Source: Siderastrea radians | Taxonomy: Eukaryota > Cnidaria > Anthozoa > Scleractinia > Rhizangiidae | Length of the DNA stretch: 64,000 nucleotides | Direction: 5' to 3' | NCBI GenBank assembly: GCA_964017195.1 | Contig: OZ024892.1 | Location: 13,650,071 to 13,714,070 of the forward strand | Shown here: positions 1-17,977 of the stretch, in pieces | Layout of the letters: the number at the start of each line of letters is the position of its first letter | How positions within the stretch are numbered: position 1 is the stretch's first letter | Notes under the pieces: model-generated | The model's database searches: none | The model's input: the letters and a program-made list of their open reading frames with translations, nothing else | Told to the model about the DNA's origin: nothing | Position numbers and translations under genes: made by a program

Positions 1-5896
<5,896 letters not shown>

Positions 5897-7670
5897 CGAG
5901 TTTCTACTTAGGCACCAAAACATGACTAGTTAGCTTACAGACTGTGCCGTACTTTTCTTTTCCCTTTTTTTTTCTTTATATTTCTTTTGTTTTGTTTTTT
6001 GTTTTGTTTGTTTGTTTTGTTTTAGATAATGTTGACTTGTTGAGGTTGTTGAGGTTTTTGTTTGTTATTTCACTTCACTTATAAAACAGAAAATGCAGTA
6101 GTCTAGTTTTGCCATGGTGAGGGACTTTGAGAAATAGCTGTGTCAAGTTATCGAAATTCTGCTTTATTTCTGGCATTGTCTGACTTTGACGGGGTAGAAA
6201 ATTATTCTATTTGACCGTATTGTGACAAACAAAAAAGTTGCTATGGGCCACGTTCAAAATGTACTAGCAAGAGTCTGGAAAACACTTTAAAATCAAAGTG
6301 CGCATGGGTGCTTTCTAGTTGAAGAAGAGCAGAGTGGCCTCTGTAACTGTTCTTATTTATTTCCATCCTCTCCTCCCAACGGATATCTGTCATTTGTCGT
6401 GAACTGTTCACACATTCAAGCCATCATAGTCTGATTTCGTAATGTATTCGAACCTTCAGTATCCAGAGTTGGTGGGACCGCAGTAAATACGTCCGAATAA
6501 TCGTAAAGAATGTGTAGTTTCTTGACATAACTATAAACTGTATAAACCATCAAACACGATTGAGGTAACAATCATGGTGGCTATTTTTAGAGTTAACTGT
6601 CTTCAGTTTACAGGTAGTAGAAAAATCACACAGAGAAAAGTCCAATGATCGAAAAGTCCGGATAATCGAGGTCTGACTGTCGACTGTTGAGCCTCTCGAA
6701 ATCGTTCCTTATCAACTTTGACGGCCAGTTGAGAGGCACTTTTGGTCGATCATGTATTTGGATGGAAATGTTTGGTCATGAAAGTATAAAGAGGAATTGC
6801 TTCCAAATAGTGATTTCTGCTATTTTTGGTATTATTTTTGCTATATTTATTTCAAGTCCGTTTTTTGTTTGATTCTTTGTTCTACAAATATCTTTTTTCT
6901 CCTCTGTTATTTTAATCAGAAACAAGATAAATAATATTTAATTATGGCAATGCTAGTGAAAGAATGCTGTAAATAAAGACCGAGTTTGAGAAAAGTTATG
7001 AAATAAAATTATCAACAGGACGGAACTCGCGCTGTTTTCTCGTCTGTTGCTTGTAAATATTAAGGCAGTGAAGGAAACGGCTTTCTTGTGGCGCGTCTTT
7101 TTGAAGGTCCTATTTTTCGTACTGCCCTTCCAAGAAGGCGCTCAATGTTGGTTCCCACGCACTGTGCCCGGGTACAATGTGATCGGAGCATTTTGTAGGC
7201 ACCACTTTACCCAGAAACCCCTATCAGTGTCGAGTTCACCAAGACTGCTGGATAAGGACAAATGGCGCATCTGTACAGCCTGAAGTAAAATACTCACAAT
7301 GCCAGTGAGAAGATAAACTATTCACAACTTTGTGTATAGTTTTATGTCAGAATTCAGCATTTTCCTGCTATTATTTGTGCGTATTTTACTTCAGATCTTG
7401 CTGGGACTACCCCAATCAGATCTGAAGTAAAATAAACACAAATAATAATAATTCGATGGGCTTGGTGCATTCAAAACTGGTTAATTAGTTGTCATATTAT
7501 CTTAAAGTTCTGTGCACCGAATGTTGATAGACCTTGCCCAGGCCCCAAGTGTGGACAAGACGTTTGAACGTAGAGGGACCCAATGACCACCCGCTGACCA
7601 AAAAGCCTGAGGACTCTGGGTACAAGATTGCAGAGGACCACGCATTGCATAAATATACTACACCAGCCTA
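5897..7670. other. KLC 3' UTR and downstream spacer
   Basis: T-rich sequence with several possible polyadenylation signals, notably AATAAA motifs near 6972 and 7002, so the 3' UTR may be about 1.1 kb. A small hairpin lies at about 7378-7441. No coding region is supported. Confidence 0.4.
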
Positions 7671-7677
7671 GTACCCA

Positions 7678-7779
7678 GGCGTTCTCTTCTCGCTCACTCG
7701 GCGCGAAATTTCGTGACGTCACTCATTCGGTGACGTCATGACATTTTTTGTCAAGTCGAGTGAGAAGGAGGAGAACGCA
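7678..7779. repeat. Short foldback with two TGACGTCA palindromes
   Basis: Arms of about 22 bp (GCGTTCTCTTCTCGCTCACT at the left, its near reverse complement ending at 7779) enclose two TGACGTCA-type sites. Likely a foldback MITE; the CRE-like sites may be incidental. Confidence 0.6.
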
Positions 7780-7792
7780 AAACATCGACTTA

Positions 7793-8195
7793 GGGGCCGA
7801 TTACATGAGCCGGGCTGGCTCGGTAGAAGGACTGGCTCTGTCTGCCGAGATGACTGTTCAGCCCGGTATTACATGAGGCGGGCCAGCCCGCCTGCGGCTA
7901 AATTTAGAAGCTGTCGTCTGAAAAGATGGCTACATCGAAGAGCATGAATCAAGTGTTTTTATTTTCGCTAATCCATTATTTTGGCGTATTATTTTCAGTT
8001 TTACGTAGCTTTGTGGTCTGATAAACCTTAACGTGTTGTATAGAAAGAGAAATGTCTATCTTCTGGTGAGCCGGGCTGAAATTTTTCCATGTAATCGCGA
8101 AGTTGATTTTTAGTGTGTTTCACAGACGTGCCGAGATCCTGGCAAACCAAGCCAGCCCGGCTAAGCGGGCCAGCCCTCCTCATGCAATCGGCCCC
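7793..8195. mobile_element. 403 bp MITE with TTA target duplication (PIF/Harbinger-like)
   Basis: Terminal inverted repeats begin GGGGCCGATTACATGAG (left) and GGGGCCGATTGCATGAG (right, reverse complement). Both ends abut TTA (7790-7792 and 8196-8198), the 3 bp duplication typical of PIF/Harbinger elements. The interior has several GGGCTGG/CCAGCCC inverted blocks. No transposase is encoded. Confidence 0.8.
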
Positions 8196-8290
8196 TTAAA
8201 TAAAATCGCATTGACGTGAAAACTGAGTTTTAGTCTTTAGATTCTTAAAAGAACCGTTCTTTGCTCGCGACCCTCGAGCCCCCCCCCCCC

Positions 8291-8686
8291 GGGGGGGGGT
8301 ACTCCGGATTTCAAGTGACGGGGAGGTGCGAGGGATTGAAATTCACGATTTGGGGGTTTTTTTGGGTAAACATTTCGGCAAGTATTTTTTCGGGTAGTTT
8401 GTACTGAAGAATGACTAAGTACTAGATCTGAGAAAGTTTATTGCGTTAGTATGATAAATAAACAAACAGGACCATTCAAAAAGTACTGTTGTTCTTCGTT
8501 ATCGTCATTTAATCCCTTCTGGGTACTTGTATTGTAAGGCTCCAAAATTCAGTATAGGATTTTTTTGGTTTTCATTTTGGTCCAGGATATTTCGGGGAGT
8601 TATAAAAGTCCAAAGGGATTTTTGGGTTATAATTTATGTCCCCATTTGCACCTCCCGGTCACTTAAAAGCCAGAGTACCTCCCCGA
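8291..8686. mobile_element. ~395 bp MITE with poly-G end
   Basis: The left end runs from a poly-G tract into TACTCCGGATTTCAAGTGAC; the right end is the imperfect reverse complement (GGTACTCTGGCTTTTAAGTGAC). TIR length is about 40 bp. A C10-14/G9 palindromic run sits at the left boundary (8281-8299). Superfamily unclear. Confidence 0.7.
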
Positions 8687-9073
8687 GCCTTCGAGTTTCT
8701 GTGCTAACTTTGGTTTTCGTTTACGTGACAGAAAGTTCCACTCATAGTTTTGGAGATTCAGTGTTCTCACGGAACTTGACTAGGAATCTACCCAGATTCT
8801 TTATCACCAGAATCTCTTACAAGGCAAATTTAGGAGGGATAACAGACAGAAGACGTCTTGTTTTCCTTTTGACTGAGCTTTAATCTTGATCTCTGCACGC
8901 TTTGCTGACTAATAACAACTTAACTTCAAATACGAAAACCTACGCTTAGCTCTCTCAGCAATGATCCCCGCAACGCATGTGATTGGCTAAAATTCCTGGT
9001 CTTTTCAAGTGTCCAAAAAACTGAAAGACTCTACTCTAGTTCCGCTAAAAGCAATCCTAAGACAATTATTTAT

Positions 9074-9606
9074 CAGGGTCGTAACGATGTATATGGGACC
9101 AGAGATCACAGCCCCGAGATCTGGGATCACCATCCCGGGATCTTAGATCACAGCCCCGGGATTTGGGATCACATGCAATCCCGGAATCTGGACCGCCGAT
9201 CTGACAGGCTTATAACTGAGGAAAATGGAACCGGCCAATTAATTTCTGTCCGAGTGTCTGAGAAACCCAGAAAATGGTACTTTAGAAAGTTCCAATCCAA
9301 GCTTTTGCCCGGGCGAGATGCGCCCAGACCCCCTAAACTTCGCGCCTTCGGCCCTCTTGAGGAAAATGGCCACGATTTTTCTTGGATCCGCCCTTTTTCA
9401 GGTAAGCACCATTAACTTTAAGATGCGAATACTAAGTTCCTATCCCTGACGCTAATCTTGATCTCAAATGGTGCTCTGGGATCAGAAATTATTAGTGGGA
9501 TCAGGGATCAGACTTTGCTACGTTTTTGGGACTAGGGATCACAATTTTTGCAAAAAACAAATGGGATCAGTGATATCGATGGAAAATATACCTCGTTACG
9601 ACCCTG
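9074..9606. mobile_element. 533 bp MITE with CAGGGTCGTAACG ends
   Basis: TIRs start CAGGGTCGTAACG, and a 6 bp ATTTAT repeat flanks both ends (9068-9073, 9607-9612). Both subterminal regions contain many GGGATCA-type repeats, a layout seen where transposase binds subterminal sites. The CAGGG start resembles hAT ends, but the expected 8 bp duplication is not clear. Confidence 0.8.
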
Positions 9607-9612
9607 ATTTAT

Positions 9613-10700
9613 GTTTACGGCTGGCCGAAAAGTAGATAAAATAGACTAAAACTGGAAATACTCCAAATACCAATCACGACGGTTACTGGACAAAAAGTGC
9701 AGTACCTTACAATCGTTAACAAATTACAAAAGTGCGAACACTCGGCAAAATGTCCACGTAAGCAAAGTAAAGTAATTTCAAAAACAAGCAATTTGCGTTC
9801 CATTGGCCATTAACAAAATGAAACCAAGTGGTCTCACAGTTCATACTGACAAGTTGGCCAAAATAATTCTCACAAAGGTTAACTCCATGGAACGCTCAAT
9901 GTGCCGACTCTTTCTAGCGAACCCTGTGACTACCAAATATGCAGAGTTTTGTTAAATAATAAACGCCAACATCACTCTTAAAATGCAGAAGGCAGGCAAA
10001 ATACTCGGAAGTATGAAAATGTTCTAGAAATAAAAGATGTGAAAAAAATGATAAAACGAGTGCAAACGTGTCTTAACAATGTTATTTCGCACAAACGTTT
10101 TTTTTTTAACTTTAGACACTAAAAACTGTCTAGTTTGCGTTTATCAGGGTATTTCACCATGTACCCTCGTTCCTTTCATAAATATTTGTTTGGAAATTGG
10201 GAAATGTGCAAATGTGCAGTCTTCAGTTTCTTTGTTTCAGTTGAATTGCACGCTAGTGACACGAAATCAACGAATGAAATTACTGTCATTCAAATAGCTC
10301 CACGAATTCTGGAGAAACTGAATTGATGTCTAACTAGAATTGAACAGTGACTACACTCCATGTCACCCTACCTCCCGCAAGTGGACGCGTCCCTTGAACG
10401 CATTCTCGTCCTCATAGCTACGCGGCTTTTTTTGAATTACGTCTCTTGTAGCTCCGGTAACGGCCAAAAATTTATTTTTTTGATTAGCCGATTCAAACTG
10501 TATGCGCAATAACGTAAAAATTTTTTGGCTTCCATGCATAACGTTTTATTTCCGATTGAATTAATCAGGGCATTAATTAATACATTGACTTGATCAATTT
10601 CCACGCAAAGAATGCGGCTTTAGGGCAGATTAAGCGACCAAATTTTGAATTCAAAGTGTTGAGGTTGTCGCTAAATGCCAGCGATTCTTTCCTCGCTACA
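9613..10700. other. No supported gene
   Basis: AT-rich spacer between the MITE at 9074 and the GPCR remnant. Only short open frames without recognisable motifs were seen. Confidence 0.4.
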
Positions 10701-10707
10701 GCATTTT

Positions 10708-11222
10708 CTACAAAACTTCAGCTTGTCCAGATATAAACTTACATGTAACTGTCTCATCAACTTTTGTAATGACCTCTTGATGTCGATGTTTAAAAACTTG
10801 GGCGCCAAATGCTTCTGGAAATTTTCGATGGTGTAAAACGTAATACAGTATAGCGTTTAGGGGTGGCGAAACGATAAGTACACAGTTGACATTCTCATAC
10901 AACAGAAACCAGACGAATGTAATAAAATAACTGTACAATTCAATATAACGCAAATGCAATAATATTATGCTTTTAATCAGGCAAGATACAAATCCAAAAC
11001 CCGTGAGCAAAATGCAGGGACAACCGTTCTTCTGAACAACTACGGCACGAAAGGCAGCTTCAGGAGATTAAGAGGGTCCCGAACAGCTTTTAGTCGATCC
11101 ATGAAGCACCACGACTCGATCGATAGGACTTCAAATTTCTCAGTTGTTGTCAGAATTGTCATGCCCAGAGCTCCACAGACGAGAACGGAGCAGGCACAAT
11201 AGCACCTTAAAGAATTGGACAT
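10708..11222 (-). pseudogene. Class A GPCR pseudogene (TM4-ECL2 and TM6-TM7 remnants)
   Basis: Two consecutive minus-strand frames resemble parts of a rhodopsin-family receptor. The upstream frame (11040-11222) has a hydrophobic TM4-like segment followed by ESWCFMD, reminiscent of the extracellular-loop-2 Trp-Cys-Phe motif of prostanoid receptors. The downstream frame (10708-11010) has two hydrophobic segments and SPPLNAILYYVLHHRKFPEA, a TM7 N-x-x-x-Y/helix-8 pattern. A stop at 11040 and a frame change separate them, and TM1-3 are not seen. Coral genomes carry large, mostly intronless receptor families and many fragments, so a dead copy is expected. Prostanoid-receptor affinity is a guess from one motif. 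Confidence 0.45.
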
Positions 11223-11392
11223 GCGCTACCGGATGTCGACATCCGGTAATGGCTGATACCAGAGCCCTACGATCCCACCGCTGACAGAACAGATCGTAGG
11301 CTCTGGGAACGAGAATGCCTTGAACGTGGTCTGCCAGTGGCTGCTCTACGCATGCACACTACCGGGAGTTTTGGCTGTGATTGTTTACTACC

Positions 11393-11909
11393 AGGGCGGG
11401 AAAAGGTTGGGCGATGAAACGAGCAGTCCGCTCTTCAAGCGATGTGTGATGCGGAGAAGGACTGGCACGAGCGCTCTTTCCGCGCTTCCGGTGCGTTTGG
11501 TGGCCGGCAAAATTTACCTTTCAACAAACCGGAAATCTCATTTTCTTTCTTTATTTTTCAGCCAGTCGTGCACTATGATTAAAACGTTTTTCGACAGTCC
11601 TGGCTCACAGCTTAAAATGCTTTTGTCTGCGTGGACATTAGTCAATCTTTTTCACAGTAAGTTCCCAAAAAATGCGCTCAAATTGAGAGTGTCGAATGCT
11701 TGCTCTTGCCGAAAAACATGTCATGGTTGTCTTTCCTCGTCTCTTTTAAAAGTTAACGTTTTTCGGAAACTATTAATAGATTATTAGGATTTTGAATTTG
11801 GATCTTTGAATTTTGAATTTTGGTTTAGCACCCAATTCGATCCCAGTCCACTGCATCACACCTTTTTGCTCGGACACGCTCGTTTCATCGCCCAACCTTT
11901 TCCCGCCCT
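11393..11909. mobile_element. 517 bp element with 9 bp target duplication (MULE-like)
   Basis: TIRs of about 32 bp starting AGGGCGGGAAAAGGTTGGGC lie at 11393-11424 and 11878-11909. The 9 bp GTTTACTAC flanks both ends (11383-11391 and 11910-11918). A 9 bp duplication is characteristic of MuDR/MULE elements. The overlapping 155-residue open frame at 11320-11787 crosses the boundary and is not a gene. Confidence 0.8.
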
Positions 11910-12097
11910 GTTTACTACTATACAACTAAATACGCTCCTGGTAGACATTTAAGAATTATTCGCCGAAGGCGACGTTAAATAAGCAGCTCAAAAATGCTGA
12001 CTTAACTCTTTCGTTTTAATATTATTTTATTTTTCTTATGCATTAGTGTCGTGTTATTTAATTTTATTCATTTACATAATTTTGTGTAATATATATC

Positions 12098-12235
12098 TTA
12101 TTAGACGGTTTAGTGTGTAGTATCGTGGGATATTTTTGCGAGTCGCGCCGTATTTTGGAGAGCCCGTAGGGCGAGTCAAAATACAAGAGACGAGTAAAAA
12201 TATCCCACGATACTACACACTCAACCGTCTAATAA
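12098..12235. repeat. Foldback repeat with 46 bp arms
   Basis: The left arm (12098-12144, starting TTATTAGACGGTT) and right arm (12189-12235) are almost exact reverse complements separated by 44 bp. It directly abuts the element at 12241. Confidence 0.85.
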
Positions 12236-12240
12236 GGGAT

Positions 12241-13134
12241 TTATTATTCAACTTAGCTACAACTGGAAAAGTGGTTTATAAACTGTCTGAGTTGCGTGAC
12301 AAACTAACGTGACTACTCAGCAGCGAGTGAGCGCGCCAGCGGGGTCAGGTTTCGCGCGCTTGACGTGAGGTTGTTGTTGATTGGTCAAAAACGAAAACTT
12401 GTCAAACCTGTCAATCGAGCGAAGAGTCGGGATTTTATTTCAAACTTGCAAGGAAAACAAAGATGGAACAAGGCAAAACTGAATTATTTTCGGGTTTACA
12501 GTTAGATGAACAACAATGTTCTTGGTCACCGAGTAAAACTACGAAAAGAAAAAACTAGACAGAACAAACAGAACTCGAAAGTCAAGTAAAACAAAGTTAA
12601 ACAGCACTTCAAGCTCAGTCATCTTCGTCCGAATCACTAACCACGGGTCGTTTTGGAAGAGATAGCGGTGGACATTTCTGACCGATAACAATTGTGCATT
12701 TGTTAAAGACAGCTCCTGAGGAAAGATGGGTTCCGTTTCCTGACTTTGACAAACAAATGACATAAAAGATTGTTAAGTTCCTCGGCGGGAATTTTTTCAA
12801 TGGCCCTTGTTTCTTTAACGGACTTGAGGTCAGTTTTTGTCTTTTCTGTTGTATTTTAATACGTTTCGATTTTCTTCAATAAATAAAGAAATTTCACTGT
12901 CGTCTAGGTCATTGCTTGTCTCTAGGATCTCGTTTTCGTTAAAAACCTCAAAATTTGGTAAGCATTCATTGTTTTCTTCCGGAAAACGACCGTTTCGGCC
13001 ATTTTTTCATCGTTCACCTTGTAAGGCTTATGCCTGACGTGGCATTTGTAGAAAACCTGGAGTACAAATACCGTGGGATATTTGTACTCGTTTTGGGTGT
13101 TATTTGTACTCTACTGAATGCAGTTGAATAATAA
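12241..13134. mobile_element. Possible 0.9 kb DNA element
   Basis: The ends TTATTATTCAAC (12241) and GTTGAATAATAA (13134) are inverted. Inner sequences related to the neighbouring foldback (ATATCCCACG / CGTGGGATAT) recur near 13065-13080. A short ORF starting ATGGAACAAGGC at 12463 ends at a TAG at 12556. The boundary call rests on a 12 bp inverted end, so it is tentative. Confidence 0.4.
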
Positions 13135-13300
13135 TGTAATTTACTTTGTAATTTATACTGTTTTCTTTGTCATGTATTTAGACTCGCGCGCACAGCAGTT
13201 GTTCTCGCGCATTTAAATGTTGTACGTTACCTTTGAAATGTATCACGTTGGAAATGTTACGCCATTGCTTGTACAAATTCAAACCGCAATTGTAAGCGAA

Positions 13301-13347
13301 CTCACAACTGATGATGATCGTTGAACGATCGAAACATGTCTTGTGTC
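13301..13347 (+). ncRNA. Degenerate hammerhead-ribozyme-like core
   Basis: CTGATGA (13308-13314) is followed by a 6 bp hairpin GATCGT-TGA-ACGATC (13316-13330), GAAA (13331-13334), and a short stem CAT/GTG ending GTC (13345-13347). This is the order of a minimal type I hammerhead as found in Penelope-like retroelements. There is one extra T after CTGATGA, and no stem I was found, so it is probably inactive or coincidental. Confidence 0.25.
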
Positions 13348-14355
13348 AAACTGAAAGTAGTAGTTGTTCAATTTTAAAAAAATAGTAGTGCTTCAGTATT
13401 ATAATCACTTTGCGCGGGGTGATTATAACAAGATATGACGTAATCCTCGACCAATCAGTGCGCGCGCTACTCTATAATCACCTGAGCAATTACACTAAGT
13501 ATAAATAATATTAGTTTAAATCTACTAGCGTTCTATCATAAATGCTGCAATCTGATTGGCTACCCTACTCGCTATCTATTCCGTGATAGATAGTGAGTAG
13601 CGAAAAGGTGAGTGGCAGGCACAGTCTTATACTTCAAAATAACAGTGCAATGATGTAAAACTTTTCACTTTAGTGGAATATTAATCGAGATTTATACTTG
13701 AAATCTCGAGCTCATAATCTAATTGTTAAATAGATGTGTTCTACAGGATGCTCAATGAAAACACGATTGCTCAATGTTGAGTGGTCATACTGCATATCAA
13801 ATGAATCTTTATTATACTTTACTATGTATTCATCTTCATATCCAGTGAAAAGTCATATCGAGTGTAAATAATACTATTCTAGTGGCAAATAAGCATTGAA
13901 TGATCGATCGCTCAAACGATCGATCTTTCAATCGAGGTAACTAAAAACCTGAAGACGGCATTGATTTGATATGAAGAATCATCTATCGGAGAAATATGGA
14001 AATCAAGATCCACGCATGTGGTGGAGGCCATGTCACATGGATTGATAATACCATAAGAATTGCCTTTGTTTATCGCAAAGAACCTATCAACCAACTGTAC
14101 TACACTAATACGGTTTACTTTTTAAAAAGAATCTGAAGAATTGCTCTCCTTTATTTACAAAAACGGCATGTAATATTGTCTTGTACCACGCAACTACGTA
14201 GGTAGGACTCCATACTGATCCTGTGTTCTTTTTGAAGAAAAAGGAAAGCCCTAGTTGCTTACATGCTCCTTACTCAGAAAAGCGAAGCTGTTATCCCGGT
14301 TTACAATATTCCTTATTCTTAATTCGCTTTTTTTTTCATAAATCATAAATTGTTA
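13348..14355. other. No supported gene
   Basis: AT-rich spacer with short inverted motifs (for example TATAATCAC pairs near 13398-13485 and CGATCG pairs near 13905-13925). No coding region is supported. Confidence 0.4.
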
Positions 14356-14360
14356 AGACG

Positions 14361-14560
14361 ATACTATACACCTTATTCCAAAATAGCGGAAAATACATTA
14401 CTCTTTTGTCTCATTGTTAATTGGACCTTGTTGCCTCGATCCCATCAGCAGAATTCAAAGGAATATTTGGCTTAAAGCGAGGCAACAAGAGCAAATTAAC
14501 ATGGAGATAAAATAATAATGTATTTTCCGCCATTTTGGAATAAGGTATATGGCATAGTAC
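14361..14560. mobile_element. 200 bp MITE
   Basis: Arms share CCTTATTCCAAAATAGCGGA / CCTTATTCCAAAATGGCGGA followed by AAATACATTA in inverted orientation. TA dinucleotides border the inner repeat, so a Tc1/mariner-type origin is possible. Confidence 0.8.
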
Positions 14561-14715
14561 GAAAATGTTTTGAAATGCCACTCTTATTCTAGCCGGGTGT
14601 AAGCCATTTTATGAGGAACCATTGAAACAAAGTTGACCAATTGTAGCTTGTTACGTCCTCTCCTGACTTGACAATTGAGCGTCTGTCCATCAAAAAAGTT
14701 AAAAGAGTTCAATAA

Positions 14716-14998
14716 GTAAACCGAGAAATGATGCGATGTGGTTGACCTAAGTAAAAACACCAAGATGGCGTATTCTGGTTTGTGTCTGTCTAAGAATGCG
14801 ACGTGCACATTATCTTAACATCTTGTAGAGACGTATACGGAAAAACACCTTTAAGACAAAAACAATTTAAAACAACGTATTGAAAAATGGAATTTCTGGC
14901 GTTTGAGTGGATACGAATTAGCCAGAAATGAAATATTTCTGCAGCACAAGAGCAGGGGGACTGGGGCTGGTTTAGTTGAAGTGCAGCAGACAGAGCTG
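14716..14998 (+). repeat. Composite repeat, modules P and Q
   Basis: Module P (14716-14886) matches the reverse complement of 35176-35334. Module Q (14887-14997) matches 28610-28709 inside the retroelement, beginning GGAATTTCTGGCGTTTGAGT. The joint is at an A-rich ...GAAAAATGG. In the other copies P is joined to module R and Q to module B, so these repeats are modular. Confidence 0.75.
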
Positions 14999-17960
14999 AA
15001 TAACGCAATGCGCATGTTCGTTACGTCACTACTTTCCTCCACTCTCGTCCCCGAGCTGCGATCCTTTCGGCCAGCGCCACGGTCCTCTTCCCGCCATTCG
15101 ATTTTCAAAATGGCGGACGACGAATCAAAATCTAACACGTCATTGTAACGGCTCCTTGCAGCCTCCTGCACGCTCAAAGCCCTCAAAAACAACTTGGGTA
15201 ATCTGTATAATCACTTGTGCTGAAGTTGTGACTCTGATCGAAGAAATCGAAATGGTATTTTTAGTTTTATCAGGCGATGAAGACACCTCTTCCCAAAGGA
15301 TACTTTGAGTTTTACGTAATTGCCCCAAGGTACAGTTTTTGCGTTAACTAAGGTCGTGTCAAGTTCTCTAAGGTTTTGAAACGCAAATTTCCGTAGCTTG
15401 TTTATTCCTATTTAACATATCAAAAATGACTTTTGATTCGTTCTGATGAAAATTTTTAAATGCTTCTTGTTTATGGACTTCATTAACGCTACCCAAAGAA
15501 GAAAAATATGGCGGAATAATTCACAAGTAGAGCACAATCTTGTCCGCTCGCGTTGTGTTTTTACCTTAATTTTGTACTATTCAACCGTCTCTTGTTTTAA
15601 TTGTCGCTTGTTCGACGCTTGTGAATCGCATGCCGATAGTTTTAGAAAGGGTACATCTTATGCTTAGGACTTCTATGAAGGTTTTTATTTGCAGTGTACA
15701 AGTGCATCTTGAAAGGTTAAATAAATGGCTTATTGTTTGTTTTATACCTTGTTGTAAAATTTTATGATCTAACCTGTCCTTTGCGTACGAACAGTCGACC
15801 TTCCATAGCGCTGTGCTCGTTCAAGGATTCAACACAGATTGCAAAAAATAATGCAGAGCTCTGCCGTCAAGTATTCTTGACAGCATATTCTTCAATGGCT
15901 TCGGTATTGGTGCCTCGAAAAGAAACAAGTTTCAATATGGCCGCCTTTGAACAACGAGGATTTACGGCCACTTACGTGTTCGAGATGTGCATCCTCATGG
16001 ACCTTTGATATTATTAGTTCCTTGATAATCAGGGAGGTTAGTTTCGGCAACAATCAGACCATGTTGTCCTAAACGTTTTGGGACATTGTTCTGCTAACTT
16101 ATAGATAGCTGTCCTTGACAACAAGACTTCAACGGATCTTGGATTTTCTTGTTTGCTAAGATAGTATATGAGTGTCTCGTAATGGAAAGTTTGATAATTT
16201 GTAAAGAAATATTAAGATACTATTTTCTCGCGTCGATGATTTTTTAAATCGCTGTTTGAAGATGAACATTTGTTTGTTTATATCTTGGAAGAGAAGTCGT
16301 GCCAGTGTACAACAACTCGATTAAGTTATTGCCAATGTTTACTTCGTTGTTTCTTAATGCTTTCTGAAATAAAAGTATTTGAACATGCGTTAGATCAAGT
16401 TAATAAACGTCCAAATACCCTAAGTTTTAATAGTCATTGTTGCTCAAAATTAGTAATGACAGAATTTAAACAACAAGAATCCCAATATTCATTTTCCAAA
16501 ATACATGTACCGAAAAACAAACAGCACTACAGGATCAGCAGATCAAACCAGCTTCTATTTCAATGGTCACATCTACCTCGAGGTTGTAACTCTGGGAGTG
16601 AAACGGCTGAAGAAAAGCGAAGTGAACTTAAATTGTGCACTGTTTAATGTAAACCCTTGGACAGTACCTCGCACAGGAAACAAACGACCTCCACATATTA
16701 AAGTTCATTGGCTTTTCAGGTGAATAGAGCTTGAAACCGTTTCCCATTGAATATTTTCAAGTGATTAGTTTTCTAATGAATATTTTTGCAGAGAATGCTA
16801 TGTTGGAACTATCCTATCTTAAATCACTGCATCTGAAATCAACCAAACAAAAACGTCTGTTTTTGTCACTGAAATGATGGTGAAATGTTTTGCTATTTTG
16901 CAGTTATGGGAACTGTGATGGAGGATGAACAAAAAAACTCTGCCATCTGAGCTACTGAATACACGAGCAAAACAAATGAAAAAACACCTAAATGTATTTC
17001 AACAACGAAAAAAAAGGTGGAAAGATCATGGAAAATGACATGATATTAACAGATCTGGAACAGGACAAAATAGTACCTTTCAAACACAAGGTGCACCGCT
17101 CTTAGCAACAAAATTGTCAGTGCAGCATAACTTCATTTAAAACACACTGGAAAATATAAAATTATAATAGCAAAGCAAAGTGCATCTCCTTGCCGATACA
17201 AATGTACTCATTGTTTCTGCAGCCAGCTTCTTTAGCTTGTGAATCCTTCATTTATATTCCAACAGCAGACAGGTTCAATACCCTTTGCTTTTTTCAGAAC
17301 AAGGCTGACAGTTGTCAGATGAATCAAAATTCAGCAATTTTTGGTTAATCTTAGTCAAGAGTAATTAATGAAATAACTTGACTGTATTGCTAAAGGAAAT
17401 TGTTGAGCAGTATATTTACCAAAATAATATCTAAATGATACCACACAGAATTTAACTTTGAATTAAAAAAAAAACCAATGGTATAGAAGCACAAAACACT
17501 GAGGAAGTCGCTCCAGAATTTAGTTCACTAATTAGGAGCAAATGCTGCATCAATCAATGTTCAGTGCTCCAGACAAGTACACGTAGTATCTGAAAAGTGC
17601 AGATAGGGCAAAGACTAAAACGAAGGGTCATAATCATCATTGATGCCCCTCTCACACAACTGCTTCTAACTTCCTTCTAAAAAGAAGGTTGGCTACAAAA
17701 TTAATGTAAGATGAGTTGCAAGATGGAAAAAAGGCACAAAGATGCTGGGTTTTACTTCTCAAATCTTTATATACATGCTTTTTCACTTCACCTTTCATCA
17801 GGAGCAATAAACATGTAGTTTGCCTCAAGACAGACCTCTCATAGAGATCAGACTGCAAAACATCAGTGCACTCCACTGGACTGTTTCAGTATCAAGAATG
17901 TTGTACAACCAAAGAGTGTGGGGCAAAAGGACATTTGAAAAATCAATAATTAGAATAATT
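14999..17960. other. No supported gene; possible CpG-rich promoter at 15005-15120
   Basis: 15005-15125 is relatively GC-rich and ends AAAATGGCGGACGACG, which resembles an animal promoter and start context. The frame closes after 12 codons (MADDESKSNTSL) and no following exon could be matched. The remainder is AT-rich without recognisable coding sequence. Confidence 0.3.
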
Positions 17961-17977
17961 AATATTTGAATTGAACA

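Noticed and set aside
6440..6680. TCCGAATAATCG and GTCCGGATAATCGAGG, reminiscent of pogo/Tigger ends
   Set aside because: No convincing inverted partner or target TA pair at the right spacing; treated as part of the kinesin 3' region.
11320..11787. 155-residue plus-strand frame
   Set aside because: It crosses the boundary of a MULE-like element with an exact 9 bp duplication, so it cannot be an ancestral gene.
14903..15148. 81-residue frame ending MADDESKSNTSL with ATGGCGGACGACG start context
   Set aside because: The upstream part is repeat module Q; the possible start gives only 12 codons and no following exon was found.
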